21,721 bases of DNA, taken from assembly GCA_905220665.1 (NCBI GenBank), contig CAJNAR010000110.1:1-21721 (forward strand). The letters run 5' to 3'. Position 1 is the stretch's first letter; the number at the start of each line of letters is the position of its first letter. The stretch is from Albugo candida. Lineage: Eukaryota; Oomycota; Peronosporomycetes; Albuginales; Albuginaceae. This document shows positions 9,835-18,937 of the stretch, one piece after another. Below the pieces are notes generated by a model that was not told where the DNA came from, ran no database searches, and saw only the letters and a program-made list of their open reading frames with translations. Made by a program: the position numbers and the translations under genes.

Positions 9835-12008
9835 GAAAACACAACAGCAATGAATCTATATCATTCACCCTCATTTTCTACCTCAAGATTGGCCTCTTTA
9901 GGTTTATCCTTCTCGGTCCATAGCAAGCAACGTGAAACAAAGTTTTAGGAGTCAATTTTCTAGTTGTATGAAACAATGGCTTCACGTATATTTTCCAATA
10001 TGAGATTTGAAGTGAGGAGCTTCTACATATCAAATCACATGTAATGAACGGGTGAGTCTCTTCGCCGCAATCGATGAGAATGAACTCATGTCCATTCATC
10101 GCACTCTGAATAAAGTATCAACTTACTTTCTTTTTGTAACTACCAAACCGTTCCTGAAAGAGTCATCTTCACTTTAACGAACCGAGCTCAATTCTAACAA
10201 AGCTATATACGCCACTTCAAACATGTGGAAGAAGACTTTCTGTAAAAGAATTCTTGACTTTCCTACAGAAGCGATGCAAGTCAAATCCCCTCTCAAGTTA
10301 ATTTATCGACGATGAAGCTCCAGAGGATGTACAAAAGGTCACCATTCTCTGGGTAAGGAGTATGCAGACCTCTTATGAAGCCCTCAACTACGCTTCAGAA
10401 ACTTTGCCATCTTTTTGTGGGCAGTAAAGTAATAGTTGCAATGTAAATTAATTAGGCCTACGAGACGTTTTATGTTCCTTTTAAGCTCCCAGATTTATGG
10501 AGCGTTACACGGGACTTACAGAATGTTTCTTGCACAGATTCATTCTTGAATGTGATGGAGATTAGACATGCGAAGACGCATTACCTTCATTATTTAATCT
10601 TCTACGTAACCCTGAAAACGAAAGTTCTTAGCTCTTGTGGTTGAGGAGACGCAACAGGTACCACTACACGTACGGAAATATGAATGAAATCGTTTTAAAA
10701 AAGAATTCAAATTTATCTATTGAATCTGGCTGATCAGGAACAGCAGATATTCACGAAAATTTGTGAAGTGATTCTGACATCAAGTCTTATCATCTCGCAG
10801 GCGAGCTGACTCAGAAATCTTGTATACAAAGTTTGTAGCGTTGTGGAGGTGTCTGCAATACGATTTCATGAAGCTGACAAAGACATGCATTCTGGATGAA
10901 GTCTTTATAAAAAAATAAAATAAAAAATTGAATCTCAGAAAGGCATTTCTGCGGCCAGATGTCATTTATGAAGGCAGCAGATTCTGTCACATCAATCATT
11001 GGACGCAATTATGTAACGATGTTGGTGAAAGGGGTCGGCGTCTGGGTGTCTTGCAGAAGCCCAAACAATACGTGGCGCTTATGTTCCTTCTATTCCACGC
11101 AGCATCAGTGAAAACATAATATGCATATTTATTTACCATACTAATTTATGGCTATCCTACTAGCAGCGGGACAGCAACTCAATAGCTCAGATGCATATTT
11201 GTCCAGCCTTTTCAAAATTCGATTCTTCGAAAAAAGAGATGATTATTTAGCAGGAAGGTGTAATGAATACATTAGATTAGATGCCCTATGAAATTTAAAT
11301 TATACAAGTGCTTGCTTAAAACCTCCTCTGCAATAAATCTTAGGATGGGCATCTCTGCAATCTGGACCATACGTAAGAAGACGTAATTCTGGACACGGTT
11401 AGAAGCACAACTAATTCCGCAATGTAGTTCTGTCTTTAGCGATAAATTATTATGTTCTTATCTGCAAGAATTCAAGCATAAACTAGCTGGACGTACGGAA
11501 TTCGGACCGCAATAATGCCACTTCAGCGCTGTCGATGATGATCAAGGCACAATTCAATGCATAGAAATTATCACCTCATCTATTGCACGATATCAACGTG
11601 AGGTCTGCAAGTCGAGTATCTATTAACTTGAGCGATAAAGCAGCTTGATCTGCATTGTCGAGATTTTGCTCACGAGCTGTTGCGCTATTGGATGCTTAAA
11701 GGTCAGGTAGGGAGTCGATGTAACAGGTGAAACCAAGTATTTTCTTGATTTGGGTATTAAAATATATTTCTTTCGATACCGAAAAATCTCCCATGCGTTT
11801 CGAATTTGGACGAAAAGCGCCAGATGTGTATTCTGTAGAAAGACCAACACTACAGTATGGTGCAACTCCCTAAAAACCAACATTTTTTTTTGTTTCGATT
11901 TCGGGCAAAAAATTTCCTAATAAATCCAAGGAGTTCTGTAAATCGACCGAAGCTTTTTCTCGAATATGTTCATTTAGGTTTAAATTTTTTGACATTCAAA
12001 TTACTTTA
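9835..12008. other. 2.2 kb without a convincing gene
   Basis: The longest frames are 11623-11883 (minus, 86 codons, ATG start, hydrophobic start, no recognised family) and short overlapping frames at 9878-10099 and 10780-11119. All are of chance length. A run of A-rich simple sequence lies at 10910-10928. From about 11880 the sequence becomes AT-rich up to the transposon boundary at 12009. Confidence 0.5.
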
Positions 12009-12723
12009 GGGAATTGTTATATTCACTCCTTTTGTGGTTAAATTCACTCCCTTTTTGAATCTGGTGGCACAGATAATTATACTATGTGTGCTTCTTATTT
12101 CTATTGAGGGAATTCTTATTAATATATGGGAACCGTTAAAATCCCCTCCGTTTGATATGATTGGCTACTTTTATGCTTGTATAGTGCTAACGTACGCCTA
12201 GGTAACGGACAAAATGATAGCACTGCCCGCAACATTTCGGCGTGAACTATTTTGCGCTCAATATTGTGTTCAGTTAGCGTTCGCGTTTGTTCGTCTAGCT
12301 CATTGCTGTTAGACTATTTCGTAGTTCACACTTTGTTGATAACACGAAAATATTCTATTCTGCAAACTGAGACCTAATATTTCACTGAAAGGGTCATTCA
12401 TGACATAAGAAACTTATGTTCTATCAACTTGGTCTTTAAAGATGGTTTCCGGGTGAGAATGATAGCCTCTTTCGCAGTCGATATGGTTGAATTCTCAGTC
12501 TCGGGAATTAGCCAAGCATATCGAAAAGTCTCGAGCATAAGCCAATCATATCAAACTGAGGGGATTTTATAAACGCACTGAGAGAATTTTACCCTAATAT
12601 ATTCACTCCTTTTATAGTCACGCGGCACACATTATTATACATAATTAGGAAATTGTTATATTCACTCCGTTTTCGGTCACATTCACTACCTTTCAAGTCA
12701 CGTGACCCGCATAATTATACATT
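12009..12723 (+). repeat. Left inverted arm: three tandem modules, one interrupted
   Basis: Each module reads roughly GGAATTGTTATATTCACTCC, then a second TTCACTCCCTTTT, then a GTCACGTGGCACA-like stretch and ATTATTATAC. Module 1 is at 12009-12086. Module 2 starts at about 12108 and is split by the MITE plus its duplicated target (12128-12602), resuming with TCACTCC. Module 3 is at about 12650-12723. Without the insertion the arm is about 240 bp. It pairs with the right arm in inverse orientation, module 3 being most like the innermost module of the right arm (both carry GTCACGTGACCC). Confidence 0.85.
12128..12594. mobile_element. 467-bp MITE nested in the left transposon arm, 8-bp target duplication
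   Basis: The element begins GGGAACCGTT and ends TTTTACCC. The octamer TAATATAT flanks it on both sides (12120-12127 and 12595-12602). Removing the element and one octamer restores an uninterrupted arm module reading into TCACTCC, which confirms the insertion. Inverted repeats are visible: after the terminal GGGWA, the segment at about 12136-12167 pairs with about 12538-12568 inversely with few mismatches (shared core TTTGATATGATTGGCT). A partial second copy of the inner repeat (AGCCAAGCATATCGAAA) lies at about 12511-12527. GGG termini with an 8-bp duplication fit hAT- or Merlin-type elements; no coding capacity is present. The family is not resolved. Confidence 0.85.
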
Positions 12724-12951
12724 CAATAATAATACAAACCTACCAGCTCAAAATTTCGCAAGCAATACAATTTGCCAATCTTTTGGTTTTCCACTACTAC
12801 CTTATCTTTATCGTTGTGAAGAATTGAATCCGATCGGTTTAAAAAATGCCCGATGAACTCGAGAACGATACATAATGCTTCATAGTTCTTGTGACGATCG
12901 CTATGATCTTCTCTCGTCCTCTTTGTTGAAATCAAATTGAGGCTGATCAAA

Positions 12952-13224
12952 ATGCGCCGACGTAAAACCACAATTTTATTTTCTACAAAAACGAGCAGTA
13001 AGATCGTGATGTCAAATCTAAGCAAGACCGATTGTTTGAGAATAAAATCAACACGAAACAAACTGAAGTCTAGTGGAAATATCTTTCCTTTTGAGCAAAG
13101 GAACGCAAAAAGCTACAAAAAACTATCATCTAAGAGAAAGAACTTTGTGATTCCCATTTGCGAAGTGTGTCGGTCTATTACACAATCTCTTCATCTCCCC
13201 GCTGAGACGCTCACACTCGTTTAG
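12952..13224 (+). CDS. Small basic frame inside the transposon, unidentified
   Basis: This is a 90-codon frame from ATG at 12952 (MRRRKTT), rich in lysine, arginine and serine, with a CxxC near the end (CEVC) and no family I recognise. An overlapping minus-strand frame (12723-13061, 112 codons, no ATG start) is equally open, and the length is within chance. It could be a relic of a transposon-borne gene; it has no recognisable DDE or Myb-like motif. Confidence 0.12.
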   Translation: MRRRKTTILFSTKTSSKIVMSNLSKTDCLRIKSTRNKLKSSGNIFPFEQRNAKSYKKLSSKRKNFVIPICEVCRSITQSLHLPAETLTLV

Positions 13225-13264
13225 AAGCGCATAAAGTCCCTCGGACAAATGTAGGTGATCTGGT

Positions 13265-13302
13265 GGGGCTTATAGCGGACAGTTAATTGAGTTGGTAGAG
13301 CA
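13265..13302 (+). repeat. tRNA-like A-box fragment
   Basis: GAGTTGGTAGAGCA at 13289-13302 resembles the D-arm and internal promoter of tRNA genes (compare CAGTTGGTAGAGC). It is preceded by GGGGCTTATAGCGGACAGTT, which is a variant of GGGGCTTAGCGGATAGT at 13939-13955. No B box or clover-leaf follows, so this is not a tRNA gene but probably a fragment of the same tRNA-derived repeat family seen further on. Confidence 0.45.
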
Positions 13303-13543
13303 GAAGTGATCACATTTTTTTTCTACGATTACGAAATTTACTAAAAGAAGCAGAAGTGTACCCAATCGGTCCAATTTTTAGTGATCATTCCTGTCAGGGA
13401 GTCTCATCAAATCATCGGTATGCTCGCATAAAACCAGGGTGTGACACATAAAGAAGACGATGATGTTTGTGTTGAAGCTGATGTCCCTGAACCAGTGAAC
13501 ACACCAGTCTTATCAATTTGCAGCAATTGGACAATAAATTAGT

Positions 13544-13562
13544 GGCTGTGGGCGTCTAGTTT
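13544..13562 (+). repeat. 19-bp direct repeat, left copy
   Basis: GGCTGTGGGCGTCTAGTTT occurs here and again at 14262-14280. The two copies bracket the tRNA-like repeat cluster. They may be the target duplication of a single retroposed unit or simply part of the repeat family's own sequence. Confidence 0.8.
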
Positions 13563-13711
13563 CTTGGGTTTTCAAGGATTTTATTACACTATTTATCTGG
13601 TTTTTTAACTACCTTCCTTATCCTACCATGAGCCCCTGACCGTGTGAATATCACTCAAGTCTGACTTCAAACCTAGGGAGGCAGATATTTTCCAAGCTTA
13701 TTGCTTGGGTG

Positions 13712-13800
13712 GGCTCGAACCGCTGCCCACACTGCCGGGCATCGAACTAACGATCTCCAGCAGGGGGTCCGTGCGCTCTAGTGTATAACCGACTGAGCTG
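13712..13800 (-). repeat. tRNA-derived SINE-like head
   Basis: Read on the minus strand, 13800-13786 gives CAGCTCAGTCGGTTA, a very good tRNA A box. Two B-box-like motifs follow: AGTTCGATGCC at about 13740-13750 (partial) and GGTTCGAGCC at 13712-13721 (good). The segment between is too long and does not fold into a standard clover-leaf that I can draw, so this is a tRNA-derived repeat rather than a functional tRNA. It adjoins the body repeat starting at 13806. Confidence 0.6.
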
Positions 13801-13805
13801 GGTAC

Positions 13806-13928
13806 GGCTCTTCAGAGCGTTACATACTAGTGATTAGAATAGAGTAGATAACCACCAAACTGTAGTAACAGAAAGGTGTCTAAATAAAAGTACCAGGGTC
13901 GAACACCCTTAACTGAGCTGGGTACGGA
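13806..13928 (-). repeat. SINE-like body repeat, copy 1
   Basis: This block of about 123 bp is repeated nearly exactly at 14139-14258. It starts with the near-palindrome GGCTCTTCAGAGCG, runs through a conserved body (AGATAACCACCAAACTGTAG) and ends with AACTGAGCTGGGTACGGA. On the minus strand the last part reads as an A box (CCAGCTCAGTTAA) joined directly to a B-box-like GTGTTCGACCC, as if a tRNA head had lost its middle. Orientation is assigned from these boxes. Confidence 0.85.
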
Positions 13929-13940
13929 ACCCCGTCGGGG

Positions 13941-14004
13941 GGCTTAGCGGATAGTACACATGCGTTCCGACCGTGTGTACCCTGGTTCGAATCCCGGCGG
14001 TGGC
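13941..14004 (+). repeat. Degenerate tRNA-like sequence with a perfect B box
   Basis: GGTTCGAATCC at 13984-13994 is a perfect tRNA B box, and GGCTTAGCGGATAGT at 13941-13955 resembles an A box, at about the right spacing. The T stem pairs at four of five positions, but the sequence upstream does not pair with the expected acceptor strand (CGGTGGC) and no seven-base anticodon loop forms. I therefore call it a tRNA-like relic or SINE head rather than a tRNA gene. Confidence 0.55.
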
Positions 14005-14138
14005 AAAAGGGCTACGATGGGGCCCCTCGGCGGAGGCAAAGATTCCTTCACGTAAATATCAACCTACTCAATGAAGATATGGACGTGTCAAGACCCCTGG
14101 CAACTACACCAGATAATAACTATACAGGAGTTGGACCG

Positions 14139-14258
14139 GGCTCTTCAGAGCGCTACATACTAGTAATTAGAATAGAGTAGATAACCACCAAACTGTAGTA
14201 ACAGAAAGGTGTCTAAATAAAAGTACGCGCGAACACCCTTAACTGAGCTGGATACGGA
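14139..14258 (-). repeat. SINE-like body repeat, copy 2
   Basis: This is the second copy of the block at 13806-13928, with a handful of substitutions (GCGC for GCGT, GTAATT for GTGATT, GATACGG for GGTACGG) and three missing bases where copy 1 has the B-box-like motif. High identity between copies suggests a recent duplication or two recent insertions of one family. It ends right before the second 19-bp direct repeat at 14262. Confidence 0.85.
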
Positions 14259-14261
14259 CCC

Positions 14262-14280
14262 GGCTGTGGGCGTCTAGTTT
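14262..14280 (+). repeat. 19-bp direct repeat, right copy
   Basis: This is identical to 13544-13562. Sequence after it (GAGAAGACTT) differs from that after the left copy (CTTGGGTTTT), so the identity stops sharply. Confidence 0.8.
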
Positions 14281-14366
14281 GAGAAGACTTAGACTAGCTA
14301 GCAAAGTGAACTAAGGACCTTCTACATTTAATATATCTTACTTGTCAAATTTCATCTAGAGTGCTC

Positions 14367-14704
14367 AATGTATAATAATGTGGGTCACGTGACTCAAAAG
14401 GGAGTGTATCTAACCGAAAAGGGAGTCAATCTAACAATTTGCTAATTATGTATAATACTGGGTGCCACGCGAATTAAAAGGAAGTGAATATAAACAAAAA
14501 AGAGAGTGAATATAACAATTCCCTGGATATAAATAAGAAGTATACATAGTATAATAATGTGTGCCGCGTTACTTAAAAAAAAAAGGAGTGAACAGAACCA
14601 TTCCTTACATATAAATAAAAAGTATACATAGTATTATAAGGTGTACCACCTGACTAAAAAAGGAAGTGATTTTAACCAAAATGGGAGTGAATATAACAAT
14701 TCCC
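14367..14704 (-). repeat. Right inverted arm: four tandem modules
   Basis: On the minus strand the same module as in the left arm is repeated four times (plus coordinates about 14367-14442, 14443-14525, 14540-14605 and 14625-14704). Diagnostic words on the plus strand are GGGAGTGAATATAACAATTC, ACGTGACT and TATAATAATGTG. The spacer TATAAATAAGAAGTATACAT also recurs. The innermost and outermost modules match the innermost and outermost of the left arm, so the right arm has one extra middle module. The third module contains an A run of about 12 bases near 14573-14584. Confidence 0.85.
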
Positions 14705-16339
14705 TTATTTTAGATATAATTTAAAGTTAATTTTTTCAAATAAGAATGTAAATTTGATTAAAGTTGGGAAGTTACTGCGCGCATTATCGAATTAAACCAT
14801 TAAAGTAGAAATTTCAAAAAAAAAAAATCTCAATATTTTTTTTTATGGCTCGTCCCAAAAAAAAGAAGGCTGGCTCTTTTAGCCAACTTGCACGAAGCCA
14901 ACAACAAGAAGAGGCAGGTTAAGGCACAGAAACAACAGCAGGAAGAGGTGGAAGCAGCAGAGGATCTCGAATGTCAGAGCCTCTTGTCAGATTGGTGTGG
15001 AGAGGAGGAAGGTGAAGAGGAAGAAAACTGGCTGGAAACAGACACAGCTCAGCTACAAAAGAAAATTGCTGCTGTCCAGGCTCAGCTGGAGAAGGAAAAG
15101 AAGGGGAAGAAGAACAGATCTTCTACCTATAAAAGCGAGCTGGGTTTTTTTGCCAAAAACGTTCTTTACCCTCTAACTCTTTACATACTTTGGCAGAGAA
15201 CTCAAGAACTACCAGACGGAGGAGGGAGAAGTATGTCAAGGAGAATAACCTGCAGAGGCTGGACATCTATTTCAAACAAGCTGGTCAGCGTCCATCAGCA
15301 ACTAATAGAAAGAACCCGTTCATTGCATCAGAAGATGAGAGTAGAAGAGGGAGAAGAAGAATACAGGATAGAGAGGCCATTAACACTTTGAAGGAACGAC
15401 TGAAAGGCCTACAGAACCAGAAAAGCAGCTGGGGAAAAATTATCCACCTTATCTTGTTCTAAATTTTATCACCATCCTCCAGTATCTGGAAGGACGGCTT
15501 TACCTGGGCATGAGAAAGAAGGAAGCGTCAGCTATTGCAGCCAACGACAAACTGCATAAGACGTCAGACTGGGTCTGCAGGTACGTTGAGCTTTGGGCGG
15601 ATCGGTACTTGGTCTGCAAAGCCCTTCCCCAAACACATCCATGAGGCCGACAATCAAAAAGGAAAGAGATCCTGGCAGACCTTGATATCAAGAGGGAGTG
15701 CCTGTCATGGGTGAGGGGGAGGGAGCTGAATGAAAGATCGCCCAAAGAGCTCCAGACGGTCCTTCAAAACAGCATTTTCGCAAAGGTCCTGTGAGAGAAG
15801 GAACAGAAGATCAGCTACTTGACATGAAGATCTGGGGATTCAAAAAAAAAAGAAATGGGAAAGAAGCTGTATATGAACGGTCATGAAAGGGAGGGTGTGG
15901 TAAAGTATACAGAAGGTTGGTCAAAGAGGATGATTGAGTACAAAAAGACGATGGATGAGTGGACTGCAGAGGAGATGGATGTGTTGGTGGAGGGCAAGGT
16001 GAAAGTGTGGGACAGCAAGTATGTGCATGTGACGCAGGATGAGTCACCTTCTACAGCAACGATGGAAGAGAGAAGTTCTGGGTAGACGAAGGCGATAGTT
16101 GGATTAGGAAGAAAGGAGCAGGAGGGTCAATCATGATCAGTGACTTACTGTGCCGTGTCATGGGCCCATGAAAGTCACTAATCAGCAAGCGAGGGAGAAT
16201 GGGCTCACTTCACCATCAGCCAGAGAGATCATCAAGGCAGGCAAGAACAGATATGGTTGGTGGAAAAGTGAAGACATGGTAAGGCAACTCAATGAGAAGG
16301 CCATCCCCATTTTCAACAATCTTCATCCAGGATGTATTG

Positions 16340-16403
16340 GTGAGTTTTTTAAATTTCTTGTTTCACATTTCTAGTTGGAACTGAAGATTGATTTTTTTCA
16401 CAG
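16340..16403 (+). other. Spliceosomal intron 1 of the transposase relic
   Basis: GTGAGT at 16340 to CAG at 16403, 64 bp, T-rich before the acceptor. Removing it joins the Gly-Cys-Ile codons to LYILDQSS through a phase-1 valine codon, restoring a conserved stretch, which is why I prefer this acceptor over the CTAG at 16371-16374. Confidence 0.75.
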
Positions 16404-16601
16404 TCCTTTATATTCTCGACCAATCCTCTATTCATCAAAGATTCGCTCTTAACAATCCGGTGGATGGCAGGATGACTCTCAAGCCCAAGAAGGAGAAAAC
16501 GTACCAGTACAAAGATGGATGGTACATCATTGATTAACAAAATCTGGCAATCCATGTGGTTTACCCAAAATGGAGAGATTTACTTTAAGGGCATCGAGAT
16601 G

Positions 16602-16671
16602 GTAAGCTTTCTTCTATGTGAATTCAAGATCTCACTGATGAGATCTCACCACTGACGCTGGTCTTCTACAG
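16602..16671 (+). other. Spliceosomal intron 2 of the transposase relic
   Basis: GTAAGC at 16602 to ACAG at 16671, 70 bp, phase 0, joining KGIEM to VLKERGI as expected for the family. The intron contains a perfect hairpin: AGATCTCA (16627-16634) and TGAGATCT (16639-16646) around a CTGA loop. Confidence 0.8.
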
Positions 16672-17196
16672 GTGCTGAAGGAAAGAGGGATCAGGCCTCC
16701 TCCCAACGTAAAATGGAATCAGGATTGCCATTCCAAGGCATTGCCTCCAGTAAATGACTGCTGGTGGAGGCATGCCTTGATGGCCCAGCCCGATTTTTCT
16801 GAACAGGAGTATGCACTGGAGATGGAGGTAAAGTAGGCAGGACACATTATTGAATATTACCCCAAATTTCACTGTGAGTGTAACTTCATTGAGAGGTACT
16901 GGGGAGCCGCCAAGAGAGCAGCTCGGAACCAATGTAATTATAATTTTACCTCATTTTGGGAGAAGCTCCCTGGTATCCTCTATGGAGTGAGCATGAAAGA
17001 GATTAGGAAGCACGCCCGAACATCCTGGCGGTACATCAAAATGTAAATCAAAGACAAGGATGGCGTTGAGGCGGAGAAGGTTGAGTGGGACAGATGGAAG
17101 ATGAAATCGCACCGACGTCTACGCGCCAACGATCAATTTCTGCAGGCATATCGATGTGTTGACAGGTGTTTGAGCTTTTTTTGGATTTCCCAATGA

Positions 17197-18937
17197 CTCT
17201 GCCATATATATCGCCATTTCTCGTTTTTCTATACCTCCATGCCCTATTTCCTCTCATCCCAGGCCGAAAACTGTACATAGATATTCCTCTTTTGTTTGAA
17301 TACCTTGCCTGCTTTCCTTTCATTCTAGCTACGAGAAACGTTTGCACAGCGTACGACCTTTCACACGGGGTGTTTCAAATTCTGCCGATCTTAGGAAAAT
17401 ATGCATAAAGTCAATCTTTCAGGCGTATCAGCACCATGAAAAGAAAAGATATGCACAATTGGTTTGCAACAAAATGTTCAGCACTTCAAAAGCTATTGTT
17501 TGATGCAAGAAAAAGTGACAAAGCTTTCCTTTACAGGTGTCTAATAGACTTTGTGTTTGATCAAAAAATGCTGGTTCTAGGAGAGTTGCACCATAACGAA
17601 ATTAGATTTGAGCACCTAGAGAAAGGGTTCCAAGATAGGCGAAGTGGAGGTGAGTCGAAATAGCGTGCTCCAGCAGAGTCTATCAGCTCGATATGTCACG
17701 AAAAATGCCAATCAATCGTGGCAGTCTATTCGAACCGAGTTGCCAGGAATTCAGAATATCGGTAAAAAAAACGCGTGTTATAACCAGGATGAGAGCTTCG
17801 AGCGTCACGTGAAGAATATGGGGAGCTATTCCGAGCATTGTTTTCGAGTTTTTGTCGTCCCAGGACCATCGAATATATCACCAAATGTGGCACCGTGACA
17901 TCGTTCTTGAGGGAACTTATTCACGAAAAAAAGTCAGAGATCAGTGGGATGGTGTCATGAGCTCTATCATTAGCTAAGGGATCGACTTACGTACTCCATG
18001 TGAAAGAATCCAATAACCTTGACTGGATTTGATTCAAGTATTTTTTTGTCAGAATAGCAAAATCGTCTTGTAGAGATGATCACTAAAAAAGCGGCATCAA
18101 ATAGATCGGAACTTTACTATTAAAGGATTCGAATGTTTGACGACGCCGGCGATTTTACATGGCTCAACTGATGTGGTTGCACTGGGAGCAATATTAGGTA
18201 TGGAACTGCTACTCGTAATTCGAGTACACAAGATAATCGGTAAAATTTTGGCTTAGTGGACGAACTCATCGCACTACTACATTTCGGAAATTGTTCCCTT
18301 CAGCCTTCAGGATCCCAAGTTCAAAAAATTTACAGAGAGGGCTACACATGGCCAACGGAGAAGCATTCCTCGACTGATAATAGAGCGATGAAGAAGCGAA
18401 TACATCAGATATGCCAGAAGAAAACTTGCTGATTCAAATCTCTATTGATACAGTGCAGCGTATCAATTCGACAGTTCTGTCATTACTTGGATCCAACCAG
18501 GCTCAAGTACCAGACAGTTTTATGATGGAGCACAAATCAAGAAGCACCTCTTCCCATCTATTATGCCACCTCAAATTCCACGATTGTTTCGAAAACTCCC
18601 GAAGCAACGAAGAGTCTTCTGATGTTAACACATTAATCGTCAAGGGAGAGATGGGACCCAACAGATGCAGAAAATGGTTCTAGCTTTGATGGTACATCAC
18701 GGTGTCTTCAAATATGCTTTCATCCGACTTCCAAAATACACAGTTTCGTCTGACCTTTAGGATGCTGCCAGTTCGTTCACAATTCAGGTTTTGCAAATGT
18801 ATTGAGCTCAAAATTATGTATGTTGCACACTCAACATTCGTATGGAGCTTAGAATACGATTGACAATTCTTTCTCGAGTGCGAGCACGCAGCACAGTAAA
18901 CCGGCCTTCGAAAAGAGCAAACTTGTGCCCTAATCGT
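17197..18937. other. 1.7 kb without a convincing gene
   Basis: ATG-started frames of 75 codons (17436-17663, MKRKDMHNW, helical and charged) and 90 codons (18411-18683, MPEENLL), plus an 84-codon frame at 17644-17898 with a GTG start, lie on the plus strand. They are of chance length and I recognise no family. Their shared strand leaves open a decayed or intron-split gene between 17436 and 18683. The hydrophobic frame at 17166-17408 overlaps the end of the transposase relic and has no ATG start. Confidence 0.45.

Larger units (their letters stand above)
12009..14704. mobile_element. Composite DNA transposon with long modular inverted ends (PIF/Harbinger-like, non-autonomous)
   Basis: The left end begins GGGAATTGTTATATTCACTC at 12009 and the right end is its inverse, finishing CAATTCCC at 14704. 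Both are flanked by the trinucleotide TTA (12006-12008 and 14705-14707), matching the TWA target duplication and G-rich termini typical of PIF/Harbinger elements. The ends are long arms made of repeated modules (listed separately). No DDE transposase is visible between the arms; the interior holds a small basic frame and tRNA-like repeat pieces, so the element looks non-autonomous. It has itself been hit by a MITE at 12128-12594. The DDE pseudogene starting at 14845 lies just outside the right end and belongs to a different family by its motifs. A three-base duplication alone is weak evidence, but its agreement with the exact arm ends strengthens it. It could instead be a foldback element. Confidence 0.7.
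14845..17196 (+). pseudogene. Decayed DDE-superfamily transposase
   Basis: Translation in shifting frames gives a recognisable transposase. ATG at 14845 opens MARPKKKKAGSFS, then the frame shifts at about 14888 into a Glu/Gln-rich coiled-coil region, then frame B (about 15190-15460). A central segment (about 15480-15790) contains ECLSWVRG and ELNERSPKEL. Next come GHERE at 15879-15893, a first catalytic Asp in QDES (Asp codon 16038-16040), a frame shift, YSNDGREKFW, SIMISD, a second catalytic Asp in LDQSS (codon 16418-16420), and the third catalytic residue in FHCECNFIERYWGAAK (Glu 16891-16893). The C-terminal SHRR motif is at about 17107-17118. In-frame stops include TAG 16834 and TAA 17044. 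Two GT-AG introns interrupt it. From memory, this motif set is typical of a DDE family abundant in basidiomycetes and other fungi. At least five frame changes and several stops make it non-functional. No matching inverted ends were found downstream, so the copy is probably truncated. Confidence 0.9.

Noticed and set aside
11357..11400. CCATACGTAA shared with the minisatellite unit
   Set aside because: The match is 10 bases with no extension, consistent with chance.
13941..14004. Functional tRNA gene
   Set aside because: The B box is perfect but the acceptor strand does not pair and no seven-base anticodon loop forms.
15811..16047. Proline/serine-rich minus-strand frame
   Set aside because: It is a shadow of the purine-rich transposase relic on the other strand.
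17650..17723. Possible intron joining the 17436 frame to downstream sequence (GTGAGT donor)
   Set aside because: Splicing to the candidate acceptor leads quickly to an in-frame TAA, so no longer protein results.
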